Under the pieces are notes generated by a model. The model ran no database searches and was not told the DNA's origin. It saw only the letters and a program-made list of their open reading frames with translations. Positions 9,691-21,951 of a stretch of 64,000 bases of DNA are shown in pieces; positions within the stretch are counted from its first letter, which is position 1; every line of letters begins with the position of its first letter. The stretch lies in the NCBI RefSeq assembly GCF_001632365.1, contig NW_024468524.1, positions 83,222 through 147,221 of the forward strand, written 5' to 3'. Position numbers and translations under genes: made by a program. This DNA is from Laetiporus sulphureus 93-53 (lineage: Eukaryota; Basidiomycota; Agaricomycetes; Polyporales; Laetiporaceae).

Positions 9691-11400
9691 CTAGTCAATG
9701 ATTCCGATACTCACGTTGAGCTCTACCATCGTCTCGCTCATATCACGATCCTTATTATACGCGGTTTCTCCACTGTTTTCTCTTGACGCCTCAATGTCTG
9801 CGACGGTGTCTAGTACTGTTGTTTCCGGAGACGTGGCGATGTGAGGTACTTGAAGTGAAGCTCTGATAGAATTTTGCTGTCTCAAGGACGCTCGACTGTT
9901 GATGTTCGCAACGAAGGAATTGGCGTATCTGAAGGAGGAATGTCGGTCATAACGTTCATACGTCATGCTGGAAATCGACCACATACACTTTGGGAAGCAC
10001 GATACTCCTTTACAGCAGGTCAGTAATCATGTCATTACCGAGCAATAATCTTTACCACTTACGGAAATTGATAGACGAGCGTTGTGTCTGTCTGCATTCA
10101 CTGAGATGGACCGATAATACGAAAAAGTTTGCGCTACTCACTGGAGGAATGCCCGCGATTATGGCTAGGACGACGGCGAAGAATGCTGCAGACGATATTT
10201 GTAAGTGTGATATCGCATCTATATGTATTGAATGCTTGCCGGTGGCGGCATTCGTCTCCACGGTGAGTTTCATGATGCGATGGATTAAAGCATCTGTCGA
10301 GGCAAATCCTGTTTTGCTCTTGAGCAGCTTAGGTTCGACGTTAGAGGGATGTTGAACAAGCGAAGCGAGGAACTGACCAAGATACACATGGTAGTCGCAA
10401 TGAGGACATCATCGACTGCGCTCAACACAAGCCAGAGCTACAATTTGTCACGATGGATGCCGCAACACAGCAGATACATTTTGCACATACCGTTAGAGGA
10501 ATGTCTGCATTATTCATGTCGCGAGCAGAAGGCGACACGCGTGCCTGAGCGTATGTGAATGAGCCTGAAGAGTTACACGAATGAGCAAGATTCATACCAA
10601 GATGCCGCCAGTAACCCCTGAAATTGCCTGACCGACTGATAGCTACGCATAAGTGATTGAGCAGACAATTATAATCACTGTATGCATAGCTCACTCACAA
10701 TCGCAATAACGAACACTAATGCGTACATTGCCTTGCGCAAGGCTGCACGATGAAGCTTGCTCGGTTTGGCTAGCGCGAATATACGCCATGCAAAGAACAA
10801 TTGCACCGTTGCCGCTATGACAGAACCCATGACTGGAGCAGAGAACCAAATCCATTTAGTGGATATGATGGCAGCCCGATTGCCATAGTTGTAAAGGTAA
10901 ACATCAAACATTTGCGCAGTGACCAAGCCCGTCTGGACCCATTCGAAGGTCAAAATGCCGTATACTGTAACAATTCAGCTGGACTTTCAGAGGAGAATCA
11001 GTAGAAGTCATATGTACCTAGGCACCTCAGGTATATACGGTCTGCTGGAAAATTACAATAGTACACGTCTGTCTCGGGTAAGTCCCAGGATTAGAATCTA
11101 TGCACACCAGGCGCGTAGAAATCAGTGCTCACAGACTTGCGTGTTGAGGATGCCGAGCAAGCCCCAGTTGAAGACGAAGGCCAGCAACTAATTCAGGCTG
11201 TGTCGACAAGAGTCGAGACATAAACAACGACTAGCGAACCTGCGGACCTGCACTACAATCGAAATAGTACTTATAATCAACGACTGCTTTATATCATAGA
11301 TGTGGGATATACGTACAGCAATGATAGGGAATCCGATGATGCCATAGCTTTGTGGGTATGATGGAGCAATGTGAAAGCGTCGTGCATTCAGGCTCGCCAT
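9691..11400 (-). CDS. DUF6534-type multi-pass membrane protein
   Basis: Member of the large basidiomycete family of roughly 300-residue, seven-helix proteins annotated DUF6534; its function is not known. Reading the minus strand from ATG 11400: exon 1 11317-11400, exon 2 about 11133-11187 (LLAFVFNWGLLGILNTQV), then VYYCNFPADRIYLR, then a long exon about 10690-10965 with the family signatures LTFEWVQTGLVTAQ and FSAPVMGSVIAATVQLFFAW. Later short exons give LSAVDDVLIATTMCIL, STDALIHRIMKLTVETNA and AAFFAVVLAIIAGIPP. The last exon 9691-9928 contains YANSFVANINSRASLRQ, the usual family C-terminal motif, and a polar tail. Introns are about 50 nt with GT-AG ends. Small exon borders in the middle are approximate. 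It lies opposite to the P450 genes around it. Confidence 0.72.
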
Positions 11401-11879
11401 TTTGAACGCTGCAATCCGTCCTGTCGACCCTTGTTTGGAACAACACAATGGAAGGCATGTTCAACCACACGAAGCTCGCAAGGGGATAGATAACATCTCC
11501 GAAGGCATTTCATCCAATCACACCGTGAGAGAACACAGCCATTCAAGGAGGTATCACGCCGGATAAGTTCCAGTTAGACAGCTTCCATGCTTGATACACT
11601 TTGCCAAGTTGGTCCAATGCTGGAAAACTGTGGTCGACCTTCTCATGAGGCCGTCCGCATGAACGCCGGATGCTGTGAAGAATGAGCTAGATCGCTGTAT
11701 CACGGACCAGCTTCCATTCCTAATACCACAGCAAGACATATCGATGCACATCAATCAAGGGCGAGGGCTGCGTAAAAGAAGGGATGAATCACGCTCAGGC
11801 CAATTGTTCACTGCCGCACCATGAACAAGGACTCCTAGCGTCCCAAACCTGTTCGAGGTGGCAAAAACACCGAAGATCT
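11401..11879. other. intergenic, no gene seen
   Basis: Lies between the DUF6534 gene start and the recognisable start of the P450 remnant. Possible further 5' debris of the P450 could not be aligned by eye. Confidence 0.5.
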
Positions 11880-12831
11880 TGATTCTCTCCGTGTGATATC
11901 GCTCTTGCAAGCAAATGGCGAGCTTCCGAGGGAAGATGGGCGAGCTTTCAAGGGAAGATGAACAAACTTTCGCGTGGGTAGCTTCTGCTGTCCTGGGAGG
12001 AGAGCTCGATACGGTTCGTATATCTGGCTCGCTGCTTGCTCTCTGAAGCCCATGCTGATCTCTGAGATGAGCAGAATATGTGAACAATCCTAACTTTCTT
12101 CCTTGCGATGCTCCACTACCCGGACGTCCAAACCAAAGCGCAAGCACAGATTGACGCAGTGATTGGGGCCGACCGTCTTCCGTCCATCGCCGACAGGGCC
12201 TCACTACCGTATATTCACAGCCTGATCACAGAAGTCTACCGGTAGAACCCTAGCATTCTACTCTATGAGCATCCGTTTCTCAGTGGCACTCACCGTTGCT
12301 GATAGATATCTCTAGGTCTCCTTCGTTCGCTGAGGGAGCGGACGTGTACAACGGTGTTCATCTTCCCAAGAGTTCCCTCGTAGTGCCAAATGTCTGGCGA
12401 GCGTGCCACGACGCGCCTTCCATCATGAGCGTGCTGAAACGCTGGGTCTCCTCCAGGCACATGCTGCAAGACCCAATGACATAGGCCGACCCATTGAACT
12501 TCAAGCCCGAGCAATACAACAACTCGGACGCTGAGATGCAGAAGGTCACAGACCTGGCATTTGGATTCTGCCGGAGAGTGTGCCCGCGATTCTACTTTGC
12601 TCGCGACCTATCAGATCGTCCCGGCTTTCGACGAACGCGACACCCGATCATTCCCAAGATCGCATATACTTCTGGAATCATTGTGTGAGCGGTGGCACTG
12701 CCCGAGACCCAATTTCCTACGTGGTTGCCCGTGACCTCTTGCAGATCCCCGAAGCGTTCGAACGCAACCTGAGAAGTCGCTCAGAAAGCGCGCGGGAGGT
12801 GCTTTCTAGGAGTATTCCCTCTTCTGAATAA
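11880..12831 (+). pseudogene. decayed third P450 copy (3' half)
   Basis: Matches exons 7-11 of the two intact P450s but is clearly dead. A 22-nt internal duplication (period 22, starting 11917 and 11939) shifts the frame. Further in-frame stops appear at the exon 8 start (AAT ATG TGA), at the Trp after the ExxR helix (TAC CGG TAG) and in the DPxTYADP segment (ACA TAG). The haem loop reads FGFCRRVCPRF, losing two conserved glycines, and part of exon 10 is missing after it. The terminal KSR..ERAREVL-like tail and stop at 12829-12831 remain. Exons 1-6 are not recognisable. It shows the cluster once had at least three copies. Confidence 0.82.
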
Positions 12832-13232
12832 ATGCGTACTGAGCACCTGGTTATATGATGAAGACCCCGAGAAGGATAGCATAGGCGGTGTTCAACTCCA
12901 GAAGAGATGGAGAAAGGGCAGTATATGAATATCTATGCGTGAAGTGAAAGGCTGTGCAGATGGACTTGCAGTTCGTAAAGTTCATGCGACTCGTGTGGCC
13001 TTGTTCTTGCAGTTACCAAGTTCACACAGTGGCTAATTATAGAAAGTGATTATCAGCAATTTTGTATGCGGGATACAGGCATGAAGCTATTTCACTTACG
13101 CGAGTGTTTCTTGAACAGCACGAATTGCATTATAGGTAGTGTTCGGCTTGAACTAAAAACAAATCGCCTCAATGGGACTGTTTATGATATACCCAACTTC
13201 AGAGCGTTGAATTGGAACCTACTGGGACCCAC
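12832..13232. other. intergenic between convergent genes
   Basis: About 400 bases between the P450 pseudogene and the 3' end of ERV1. No frame or repeat of note is visible. Confidence 0.6.
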
Positions 13233-13820
13233 TTAATCACAGCTGCCGTCAGCTGGCCCATCCTTCCACCGTTCATCTAAGTTCCGAATAGAGCAGTCAA
13301 ACTTTGGTTTCCCCAGCCGCTCGTTCACGTCGTTATGCCTCTCGCACAGCCACCTGGTCAGCGCGACTCTCCCACTAACGTCTGGTGGGTGATCCTTCAT
13401 GTTCTCGCCCAAATGCCAAGCGCAGGTCGAGCACGGATACAGCACAGGCAGAGCGTTCAGGAGGTTGAGCATGTTCGCACGTTGGAATGGCGTGGGACGT
13501 TCAGAATAGTATGCGGCCGTGCTATGCAGGAATGTCCACGTCGCGCGACCGAGCTCCTCGACGTCGGGCGGGCAATGGTCGGGGCGGACGTCGGGGTCGG
13601 CATGCGAGGCGAATCCTTGACCAGACGCAAATGCGGCCATCATTGCAGCAGTACTCTTCTTCCCCGTCTTGCTGTGGGGGTGCGCATCGGTGTTCTGCGC
13701 GCGGGGCCTCCAGTTGCGAAACGCTGTGCAAATCTTGCACGGCTTGCCGTCAGGGCCGATGATCATGCCAGGAGGCAAACGCGCCCCGTTTGGATTGGAA
13801 CTAGAAGAGGCGTCGGGCAT
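13233..13820 (-). CDS. ERV1: FAD-linked sulfhydryl oxidase Erv1/ALR
   Basis: Mitochondrial intermembrane-space thiol oxidase that reoxidises Mia40 and passes electrons to cytochrome c. This is an intronless 195-residue frame. The N-terminal shuttle region has KPCKIC at about residues 26-31. The FAD-binding Erv fold starts near residue 84 (DVEELGRATWTFLHSTAAYY). The active-site disulfide is YPCSTCAWH (CxxC) near residues 129-132, and LTRWLCERHNDVNERLGKPKFDC supplies the FAD-contacting HNxxN segment and the structural Cys pair. Length fits fungal Erv1 proteins. The start at 13820 is the first Met and gives a normal N-terminus. It converges with the P450 pseudogene. Confidence 0.92.
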   Translation of the reverse strand: MPDASSSSNPNGARLPPGMIIGPDGKPCKICTAFRNWRPRAQNTDAHPHSKTGKKSTAAMMAAFASGQGFASHADPDVRPDHCPPDVEELGRATWTFLHSTAAYYSERPTPFQRANMLNLLNALPVLYPCSTCAWHLGENMKDHPPDVSGRVALTRWLCERHNDVNERLGKPKFDCSIRNLDERWKDGPADGSCD

Positions 13821-16230
13821 GTCTAGCAGATGGGAGGCGGCGAGCAGGCGGGAGTTTGGTGGTTTGCGCGCTGTATCGCCGGGCGGCTCGGGGTTTCCTG
13901 ATGTGGTCGTACGACCGACGCGTCGCGTAACGCGTCGGTCTTCACCGCCGCGGTGTCACTCGTTTATGACCTCAACCTACTATGCATCGGCGACGCGCTG
14001 CCAGCCTCTGGGTTAGCATATGAAGTGCATAACGTTCTCTTTTCCCGCTTTATTGGCCTTCCTCCTCCCCCACTTCTACTTGCGCACCCGCATATACCCA
14101 GGATACCTGCAGCCACATTCCTAGAAAACATCGTCGAACCATAAATGCTGGCCCTGTGACCCCATGGAAGAGAATGTTATGTGGATGCATCATCTCATCT
14201 CACGTCAAACCTGTCCCCGCTGCTGGTCTTGGATTTTCTCGGAGAAGATGGAAGATCAATGAACATCCCTCACGAGGGCTCGTAATGCTCCGTACGCGAC
14301 CTTCGCGTGAATAAGAGCCTGACAGGATTGACCGTCAGCCTCCTTAATGATTTACCATGGCGGCCTTCATGGAATGATCGGTGCCATCTCTCGCGGCGGA
14401 AAATTGGAGCCTGTCATCGGTTCAATGACCTAGTATGTTGGACATACGTGTGCTGGCTTCGTATATGCGCAGTGTCCGTGGGGATGAGGTTTTGATATGG
14501 GGGGAACAAGTGAGTAACACTACTGTCCCAGTCGCATGCTTCACTCACATGAAGGATACACTGGGTTCCGCACCCCTCAGCTTAGAAGGGTCTTCTCATC
14601 CACACACACCCCTTTGATTTTTCCCGGCGAATGAATGGCGTTGCGGCGCCGAAGCTAGGGTCTGTAACGGACAAATGCAGGACCCTTGCTGCATCCGCAA
14701 CCACAACGAGAGATAAATGAGTCGTTCTGCAACTGGTCTGTCCCGTTGTGTCAAGACAAATGCGATCCGACAGACGTGGATAGTTTCGTTGCAGCATGTA
14801 TGCGGGCGTGTTTATAATCTCTTTACTTCATCGGCTGACCGGCTGATTTTGAAAGGACCATTAAGACGACACTTGCAAAGTACCTATGAGGTGTTGGTCG
14901 ATATCAGCGATTCGTGGACAAGAAGTTACTGACTCAGAGAGGACATGGATTTCATCTTCCAATACGCACCCCTCTCCTCATCAAAGCCAATCTGCCATTG
15001 TCGGAATTGCTGTCTCAACATTCATTTGCAATATCAAGATGGTGATTAAGGACTTGCAATGTCTCGGCATGTCCTACCCATTCCAAGGATAGACTAAATA
15101 CGTCAGCAGTGCAGCTGATTCAAGCTTTACTCACCAGAGAAGGTCACCGAGGTTCCAGGGAAGGACCCAAACCCCTGCCAGCAGCTGTTAAGGGATAATA
15201 GGTACCCATGTGGGCTGTTCAAGATATTCTCCAGGCCCAATAACTACGAGGTGCGCCTTGACTCCTCGCTTGATCGTTCGTAGCACTGCCAAGTCATGCA
15301 AAACATCAGTCATTGATGATGGGATTCGAGTTCAGTTGGTGGACGGTGCATTCGGAAGCAATCGGCCATCTCCAGTGAAGGGCATGCATAAAGAATGGCA
15401 TAATCCGTACTCACTGTCTAATCTCCCCTCTTTCAGCATCATCCCAGAGCACTCGACGATCATATTCATGTCAAGTCTTCGCGGTCTATGACTGGCCTTC
15501 CATAATGCAGAGAACGAGGGAAGCCGCCGGCGCTGTGAAGAATCAGCGACCCTACAATATGGACGACAAGGGGATTTGGCATATGCAATCAAAGACCAAC
15601 ACCGGAGGACTCACTCCTGCAGATCATCAGTCCCTTCTCGACCCTTGCACGATATCTCTCGGCCTATAAGACGCGTGGACGAGTTGCAGTCGACGTCGAC
15701 ATCGCAGGGCTTGCAACGCGGACACAGGATGGGTGCCACCCATGGCCGCGCCTCCCGAACAGATCGCAGAGATACGGACGCGCCACTGGCCACCACCGTC
15801 CTATCGCTATTGCCCGCTGCGATAGTCGCCTAGTTGTGCCGACCGTAGCTGTCGTCGAAGGGTGGAGAAGACGCGTCGACTGAGGGCGAAAAGCCGTTGA
15901 AGGACATGTGGGAACGCGCCACTCCCTCGGCGGTCCGCAGGTCAGTCGGAGATCGGAGCCACGCAGCTGTTGATGAAAGTGTAGAGTGGCAAAACGGACG
16001 GCCTAATGTGGTGGTCCAAGCCCGAACGTGCCTAATGGCCGCTATGTCACGTGGGCGCTTCGTCGCGCTACGCGTTGTTTAATGCGCATTTCCCTCGTGC
16101 ACAGACCTATTTAAACATCACTGACGTGTGGCGATTAGCCACGCTTACACTCAACTCTTCCTCCCATCGACTCGCTCCAACGCCCTCCCGACTCGTTGTC
16201 CGACTGCCACCGTCTACAGCCGCGTAGACC
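13821..16230. other. 2.4-kb gene-poor stretch
   Basis: Contains the promoters of the divergent ERV1 and F-box-like genes. Short frames on both strands show no known motif and no consistent splice chain. I see no repeat or RNA gene here. Confidence 0.5.
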
Positions 16231-17855
16231 ATGGAGTCGAACAGTCCACCAAACAACGTCGTGGCAGTCGCAAGCCTTCCTTCGTCCCGCGTCTCCCACA
16301 TCGAGGAACTCATCCGCATGATCATGTGGAGTCTCTACGACCAAGGTGGCCGCAAGTCTCTGCTCAACTTTGCTCTGGCGTGTAAGGCCTTCTGCGACAT
16401 GGGACTGGACATCTTATGGGCAGAGCAGGATTCTATGGTTCCATTGCTCTCATTGGTCAATAATTGGCAGTGGGACAAAACTAGCATCGAATCAACGGGA
16501 CAGACGATTTATGTGAGTGTGTTCCTCATCACCTCTCAACGACAAAAACTCGTCCGCATCTTTCTGACTGGTTTCCATTTTAGGAATTGTGCCACTTCGG
16601 CGACCCGCCTTGGGATTTCGGCTCCTGGCCTGACTATGCTCGCAGGATTAAGAGTTTTACCTGGAATTCCCGCTTTGGAATAGGCATCGATGAGACCACC
16701 TTGCGGGGCTTCATGACTCTGATACCAGAGGGCGTCCAGTATTGGCCAAATCTCCGTCATCTCACCGTTCGCGACGGTTCGCATAGTTTTCAGGATGCCT
16801 TAGACACTCCGATAGTCATTCCCCGGACGCTACGAAGCATTACACTGAAAGCTCAAGTCCCCGAGTGTTTGCGGGAGGTCTTCAAAGAATTGTATCATGT
16901 CTGCCAAGACTTACAGAGCCTCTCGGTCACTAGCGATCTATTCTCGGGCGCCTCGAACTTTATTTGGGATAGCGAGGAAAATGAAGTCCGGCTGCAAGCC
17001 TATACTTGGCTGTACCGCTCACTCCTGCGGAACAACCTGGTGCGCTTTGTGTGCGGCACGTCGTTGATTGAACACTTCGTCCTCGTGCTCGGAGAAATGA
17101 CTAATCTAAAGGAGATGGACGTCATAATCGATGGAAAGCTCAAACCTCTATCTGAGCATGCCCTTTCCGTTGATTACTTCCCGATTTTGGAGGACCTCAC
17201 CGTGCAGTTCTATCGATTGGATGACACGTCGCACAGATTCTTGACGATGATATCGTCCACCAGACTTGTGAAGCTAAGCCTCATCATTTCCGAAGTTCAT
17301 GAACGGAAGCTCTCGAACTGTGTCAAAGCTCTGGCGCAATTCGGGGCTCTCCGTCATCTGCACTTGGTGCTCATTGATGACGAGAGAAGAAATCCACCGC
17401 CGTACATCACTCAAAAAACGTTGAATCCGATCCTGACTTTGAGCAACCTTAGATCCCTAAAATTGCGTATGCCCTGTCTCCTGATCGGCATGAGCGGATA
17501 TGACGAAATTGTTCGTGCGTTGCCGCATCTGGAAGACCTCCGCATTCTGGATTATGACCTGTCCACATATACGGATCCTCCTGCATATCACAGCCTCAAG
17601 GATATCGCCGAACACTCTCCCAACCTGTTGAAGCTTTTTGTGCCGGTTGATGACAGCAGCGTCCCTCGGCTTCCACCCTCTTTCCGTTCCACGTCTCGGG
17701 TGAACAAAATTTACCTTTATCAACCCGTCGTTCGTGGACGTGAGGCCCCTAGGCCCGTGGTTAGCGACTATCTCGCTGCATTGTTCCCGGAAGCGCCACG
17801 CGAATCCGTTGAAGTCATCAACCCAAATATCCTCAAAAATGGGTATGTGCGTTAG
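16231..17855 (+). CDS. F-box-like / LRR-type protein (517 aa)
   Basis: Two exons: 16231-16512 and 16584-17855, joined across a 71-nt GT-AG intron in phase 0. The N-terminus (EELIRMIMWSLYD...LLNFALACKAFCDMGLDILW) resembles the F-box-like opening of the very large agaricomycete family, usually read as substrate adaptors of SCF ubiquitin ligases. The rest is a leucine-rich-repeat-like solenoid with irregular LxxLxL units (for example LRHLTVRD, LEDLTVQF, LRSLKLRM, LEDLRILDY). There is no signal peptide or membrane helix. Intact frame; substrate unknown. Members of this family multiply quickly, so no orthologue name is offered. Confidence 0.8.
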
Positions 17856-19684
17856 CGCATCTGAAGACCGCATCTTTGGTGTGCATTGAATGCTGTAAGT
17901 CTGTACGGTCAGCTTAATGTGCTCATATGCTAACATGTGCTCTCCAGTTTCATTTCCAGTTTTCGCGTCCCACGTCTGCTCACTCACTACGTTTTCTATC
18001 TACTCCGTGTTTCTATTGCATCCGAATCGTCTCAAAAAACTCCGTGATATCTTGTATGTACCAGCGTTAGCACTACTGCTAATATAAATATCCTCACTCT
18101 CCCCAATTTCCGCGGAGAGACAGGGTTGGATGGACATTAACCATACGCGCACGATCCCCTGACAAGTTGGGTACTCTTTACTAGGACTCCTCTTGCCTCA
18201 CAATGCTGTCGCCGAGAGCATCAAAATCAGGTGAATGTTGGGGATCTGTCTCTCACGTGCTCCCGGTGGTTGAATCAACTCTGCATGCTAACGGTCTGTG
18301 TCTGTACCGCGAACGAGCCGTCGAGACTCCAATGCCATCTCATGTAAGTCTCGCACTTCCGTGTCCCTCCTGCTACGTTACCGGTCCTCCATCCCCTTAC
18401 ATGCAGTTCATACAATCAAGTTTGCGACCATGGGACGGTTGCGAAATCATCATCCTCACGAGTGTGACGAAAATTTCTTTTACCTGTGGTAGGGTACCTT
18501 ATGATAACCCAAGAGTGTGAATTCCAGCCGCGAAGCTAGTAGTTATGTAGCAGATATATTACAGCAAGTGATGGCAATCCTCGCTTGCTTTCTAGAGCTG
18601 TCTCGTGATTGTCTAAGGAAGGATTGATAGCACGGAAGCAAAATAAGGGTGGGCATTTCCTTTGTGTTTTGTTACAATCATTGGTACTGTAAAAAAGCTC
18701 ACACATCTCACAGGAAACAGATTCTGTTGTTGTTGGGATTGCCATACACGGACTAGCATCACAAAACCTTCACGCTCCATGGTCCCGACACCTCACACCA
18801 ACAAAGTGTATCAAACATCTCGCGTGCGTACTTCCTATCAATCAAGCGTCCCAGCGCGAATTCGTGAAGAATTTCGTGAAGCTTGCCGTGAAGCTTGCCG
18901 TGAAGCTTGCGGTACTAGTGTTGCTGCCGAGATCATCACTGGGCATCCACGCCGTGGCCGCACTGGCACGGGAATGCGGATCGAGCATGGAGCACGGGCT
19001 GTCACCGTATCGCGCGCAATGCCGACCGATTGAGGACGTGGTGTGGTCTATTGGGAATGGAAATGGTTTCTAGAGTGACCGACATCAATGGCATACACCA
19101 GAAGACATGTGGGCTTCGATAACCGACAGTGCTCGCATTTGACGATCAGAATGATTTTCGATACTAGCTCGCCACTAGCAGAAAGATCAGGACGCACGGC
19201 GGGGAGCGAGACCAGAACCACATCGAGCTAAGGGTGCAGATTGACCTGAATGACGAACAAGTACTGCTGTTGAGAGGGCCTAAAACGCCTGACTCTGGTT
19301 GAGCACAACTACTATCGATGAAAGGCACGGGTCTCACGATGTAGTGCATACCATACATGAAAGAAATTAGCTCAATTGGGGCGCCAACAGCGCTCGCAGG
19401 TATTGCTGGTGGTTCAGAGAGCACCACGGTCAGAATGTCTTTAAAAATGAAATTGTGTGTCTATCAAGTGATAGGCCACAAAAGAAGCAGGCTCCTTAAA
19501 GTCTTGATAAACGTGGTGGAGGAACATACATGATGTACAGGAGGGGTGTTATGAAATTCCCAAATTAAAGGCATCTCGTACTACTGTTGGATTCCGCCGT
19601 TTGCAATGTCCATGTTTGCACCTCGTCCAAAGGAAGTTGGCTCCATCTCGCCTCAATCTGTCAATGAAAGTTATTATATAGAAG
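17856..19684. other. 1.8-kb gene-poor stretch
   Basis: No convincing gene. A hydrophobic open frame on the minus strand (19164-19427) could be an exon of an unknown membrane protein, but I cannot extend it. A short 12-bp tandem repeat lies at 18863-18910. Confidence 0.45.
18863..18910 (+). repeat. 12-bp tandem repeat, four units
   Basis: Unit cgtgaagcttgc is repeated three times exactly, preceded by one variant (cgtgaagaattt). In one frame it would read REAC repeats, but no gene is supported here. Confidence 0.85.
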
Positions 19685-20406
19685 TCAAATCGACTCAAAC
19701 AGCGGAGGTTTTACCTCGTCCAACATATCCAACAGCGCGGAGGTCTCCGCGTCGACCTGTTCTCGCGCCTCCACGTTACGCTGCATGTCACCCTGAAGCC
19801 GTAAATTCTCCTTGTCCAACTTAGCATGTTTTCTATGTCAGCAAGCTCGTTCGTTGAACATCTCACCACGCAACGCACCTCCTCGAGCTCCGCGCGCAAT
19901 CTATCCCTCTCTTTCTCCAACAGCGGGATCGTCCGTGCTCGAACAGCCGCACCTGGGTGCAAATTCTCTCTCCACACATCTGGCCCATTGTATCCACCAC
20001 TGTGCTTCCGCACTCGAGCTTCTGTGACCACAGCATGGAGATTATCTATGTTCTCCCGAACATTGTACTTCTTCAACAACTCTTCGCACTTCTCCTGCAG
20101 AGACACAGTCAGCGTAACGAGCCAAGATATATATGGAGAGTTCAGACAGTGATTGAATCATCCATGTGCTTCGAGATAGTCGCGAAAATCCGAGGGGCGT
20201 TCTCTGGCTGCTCCTCGCACCAAAGCGGGAAGCATTCTGTGAAGTCGGCGTAGCTGATTGCTATCAGCGACTAGGCGTCATAACGGAGAAGGCTGTACTC
20301 ACGTCCATTTGTGTGCGGATCGCTGGATAGCAAGCTGCAGAGCCGAGTGGAAATGAGCCCAACGCTTGCTCGGTTGCTGGGAGGACGATGCGTTCGACTC
20401 GGTCAT
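19685..20406 (-). CDS. NNF1: kinetochore protein Nnf1 (MIS12 complex subunit)
   Basis: Nnf1/PMF1 is part of the MIS12 (MIND) complex that links centromeric chromatin to the outer kinetochore. Minus-strand exons: 20303-20406, 20148-20253, 19879-20094 and 19685-19819, giving 186 aa, close to the usual Nnf1 length. The first half has the conserved helix RWAHFHSALQLAIQRS and YADFTECFP. The centre carries ELLKKYNVRENIDNLHAVV, EAR and PDVWRENLHPGAAVRARTIP, typical of fungal Nnf1. The C-terminal third is a coiled coil (LLEKERDRLRAELEE, LDKENLRLQ). The second intron has a weak donor (GTCTGA). I chose the last acceptor because the nearer one runs into a stop. Confidence 0.75.
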
Positions 20407-20522
20407 GGTCAAGTGGCGTGGTAATCCTCGACGCGGTTGTGGCGGAGGTCGCGGGTAACGTTGGGCGCCTACACTGCTAACCTCAAACGCTGACCCCGAG
20501 GAGCCCTGAGGTCCGTCTCGAT

Positions 20523-20810
20523 ATGCCCAACAACGTTAACGCATCCACTCAAGTGCAAAAACCGCACAGTCGCCAGAATTCTACGTCTGTGCTGTGGGGT
20601 CATCTCCTCTCGAAGGACAGCATCACTCCCGCACTCGCTCGAAATAGTGCTTCATCTTACAATTCCTCAATTCCTCCCATCGCACCGGCAGACAAGACAG
20701 GAACGACGGGGAACTACTCCTGGGATGAAAGGGAACTTGACAATTTGCGCGGCTTACTTTACCTTGCTGGGATGATGGCTCACTCTTACGGCACCTTGAA
20801 CTGCCTGTAG
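20523..20810 (+). CDS. hypothetical protein, possible 5' exon divergent from NNF1
   Basis: An open frame of 95 codons starting about 117 bases from the NNF1 start on the other strand. The N-terminal part (SRQNSTSVLWGHLLSKDSIT...PALARN) has low-complexity Ser/Asn/Pro composition and looks protein-like. The second half is less convincing, and an intron may replace it. I recognise no domain. It could be a decayed or multi-exon gene. The position suggests a shared bidirectional promoter at 20407-20522. Confidence 0.35.
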   Translation: MPNNVNASTQVQKPHSRQNSTSVLWGHLLSKDSITPALARNSASSYNSSIPPIAPADKTGTTGNYSWDERELDNLRGLLYLAGMMAHSYGTLNCL

Positions 20811-21951
20811 TCCTCTATCATTCTGATCGAATGCGGTCAACGCTCCAATCGCTGCCTGAGAATAAGTCTACCAGGCTACAGCGGGCTGTCTGATATGTCG
20901 GTTGCCAAACGTCGCGACAGACGTATGCTCTTGCGATTGTCGTGTGCAATTACTCCCAGAGCGAACCGCCATTTGCACCGATCATCGACATCGTATTTGA
21001 AGAGACGTGTAAGCGAGCCATCTTCAGCTCAAACTATTTCAGCGGCTACCTACCCCGACATGGTGACGGGGAGATAAGGAGGAAGCTGAGTGCTATATAG
21101 CAGCGAACATGCTATAATTAACCGCCTTGCCCAGAAGTGGGAAAACTGAACACTAAGTTGTCATATCACCTTCTCGTTCATGATCGAAGGATGGAAGGAT
21201 GCGGTCTCATCCTCCAAAAGCGCCATTGGATAATGTGGCTGGGAACTCTAGCAGCCGACTGGATGAATACGTTCCCTTAATGTGACTACGTAGATCCCAT
21301 GGTCGCTTAGGATGCCGTACCGCACCGGCAAATTCCCGTCTATGAACAACGGCGAATGGCTATCAGTCTCTGGGTTCAGAAGCACTGCCGAATTTTCGAA
21401 CTGCAGCGTAATACTAAACGGACGAGTCTACGGGCTTGCATTCAAATTGTGGTTGCACCCATAATTAGTAACATACCATTGAATACCTAACGACACGGCT
21501 AACCTTGGATTGTTTATGCCACATAACTATTTGCCACATTCAAGCCGGTGGAAGTCAACGATCGAGAGGTATACATTTGTAATCAGCTCCATCGACGAGG
21601 CCGATTCATCTATATCGCCGGGTGGCCTCGTGTTATGGAGCGTGCGGTGCCGCAGAGCCGATTTCACACATGAACTCAGGGTCGAATCGAACTTAATTCA
21701 GCTTTCTGCGAAACGGACGTTCGCCAACCTAAACGTGTAACCCCCTTACGGTGATACAGGCCTCGCACTAGAAGCCACATGAGTGCCTGGGTTTCGGCCT
21801 ATGTACTATGTCCATGCGTCGGGATAAGCACGAACCTAACAGTTGATTTGGGATTATTAGTCCAGACCTGTTGATACCAAGCTCAAATCAGCATATAAAC
21901 CAACGATAGCAGCTTCTGGCTCTCGCTCTTCTCATCTCGTTACCTCCAACT

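Noticed and set aside
18863..18910. REAC peptide repeat encoded by the 12-bp tandem repeat
   Set aside because: The surrounding frame has no other protein-like character and no gene model supports it.
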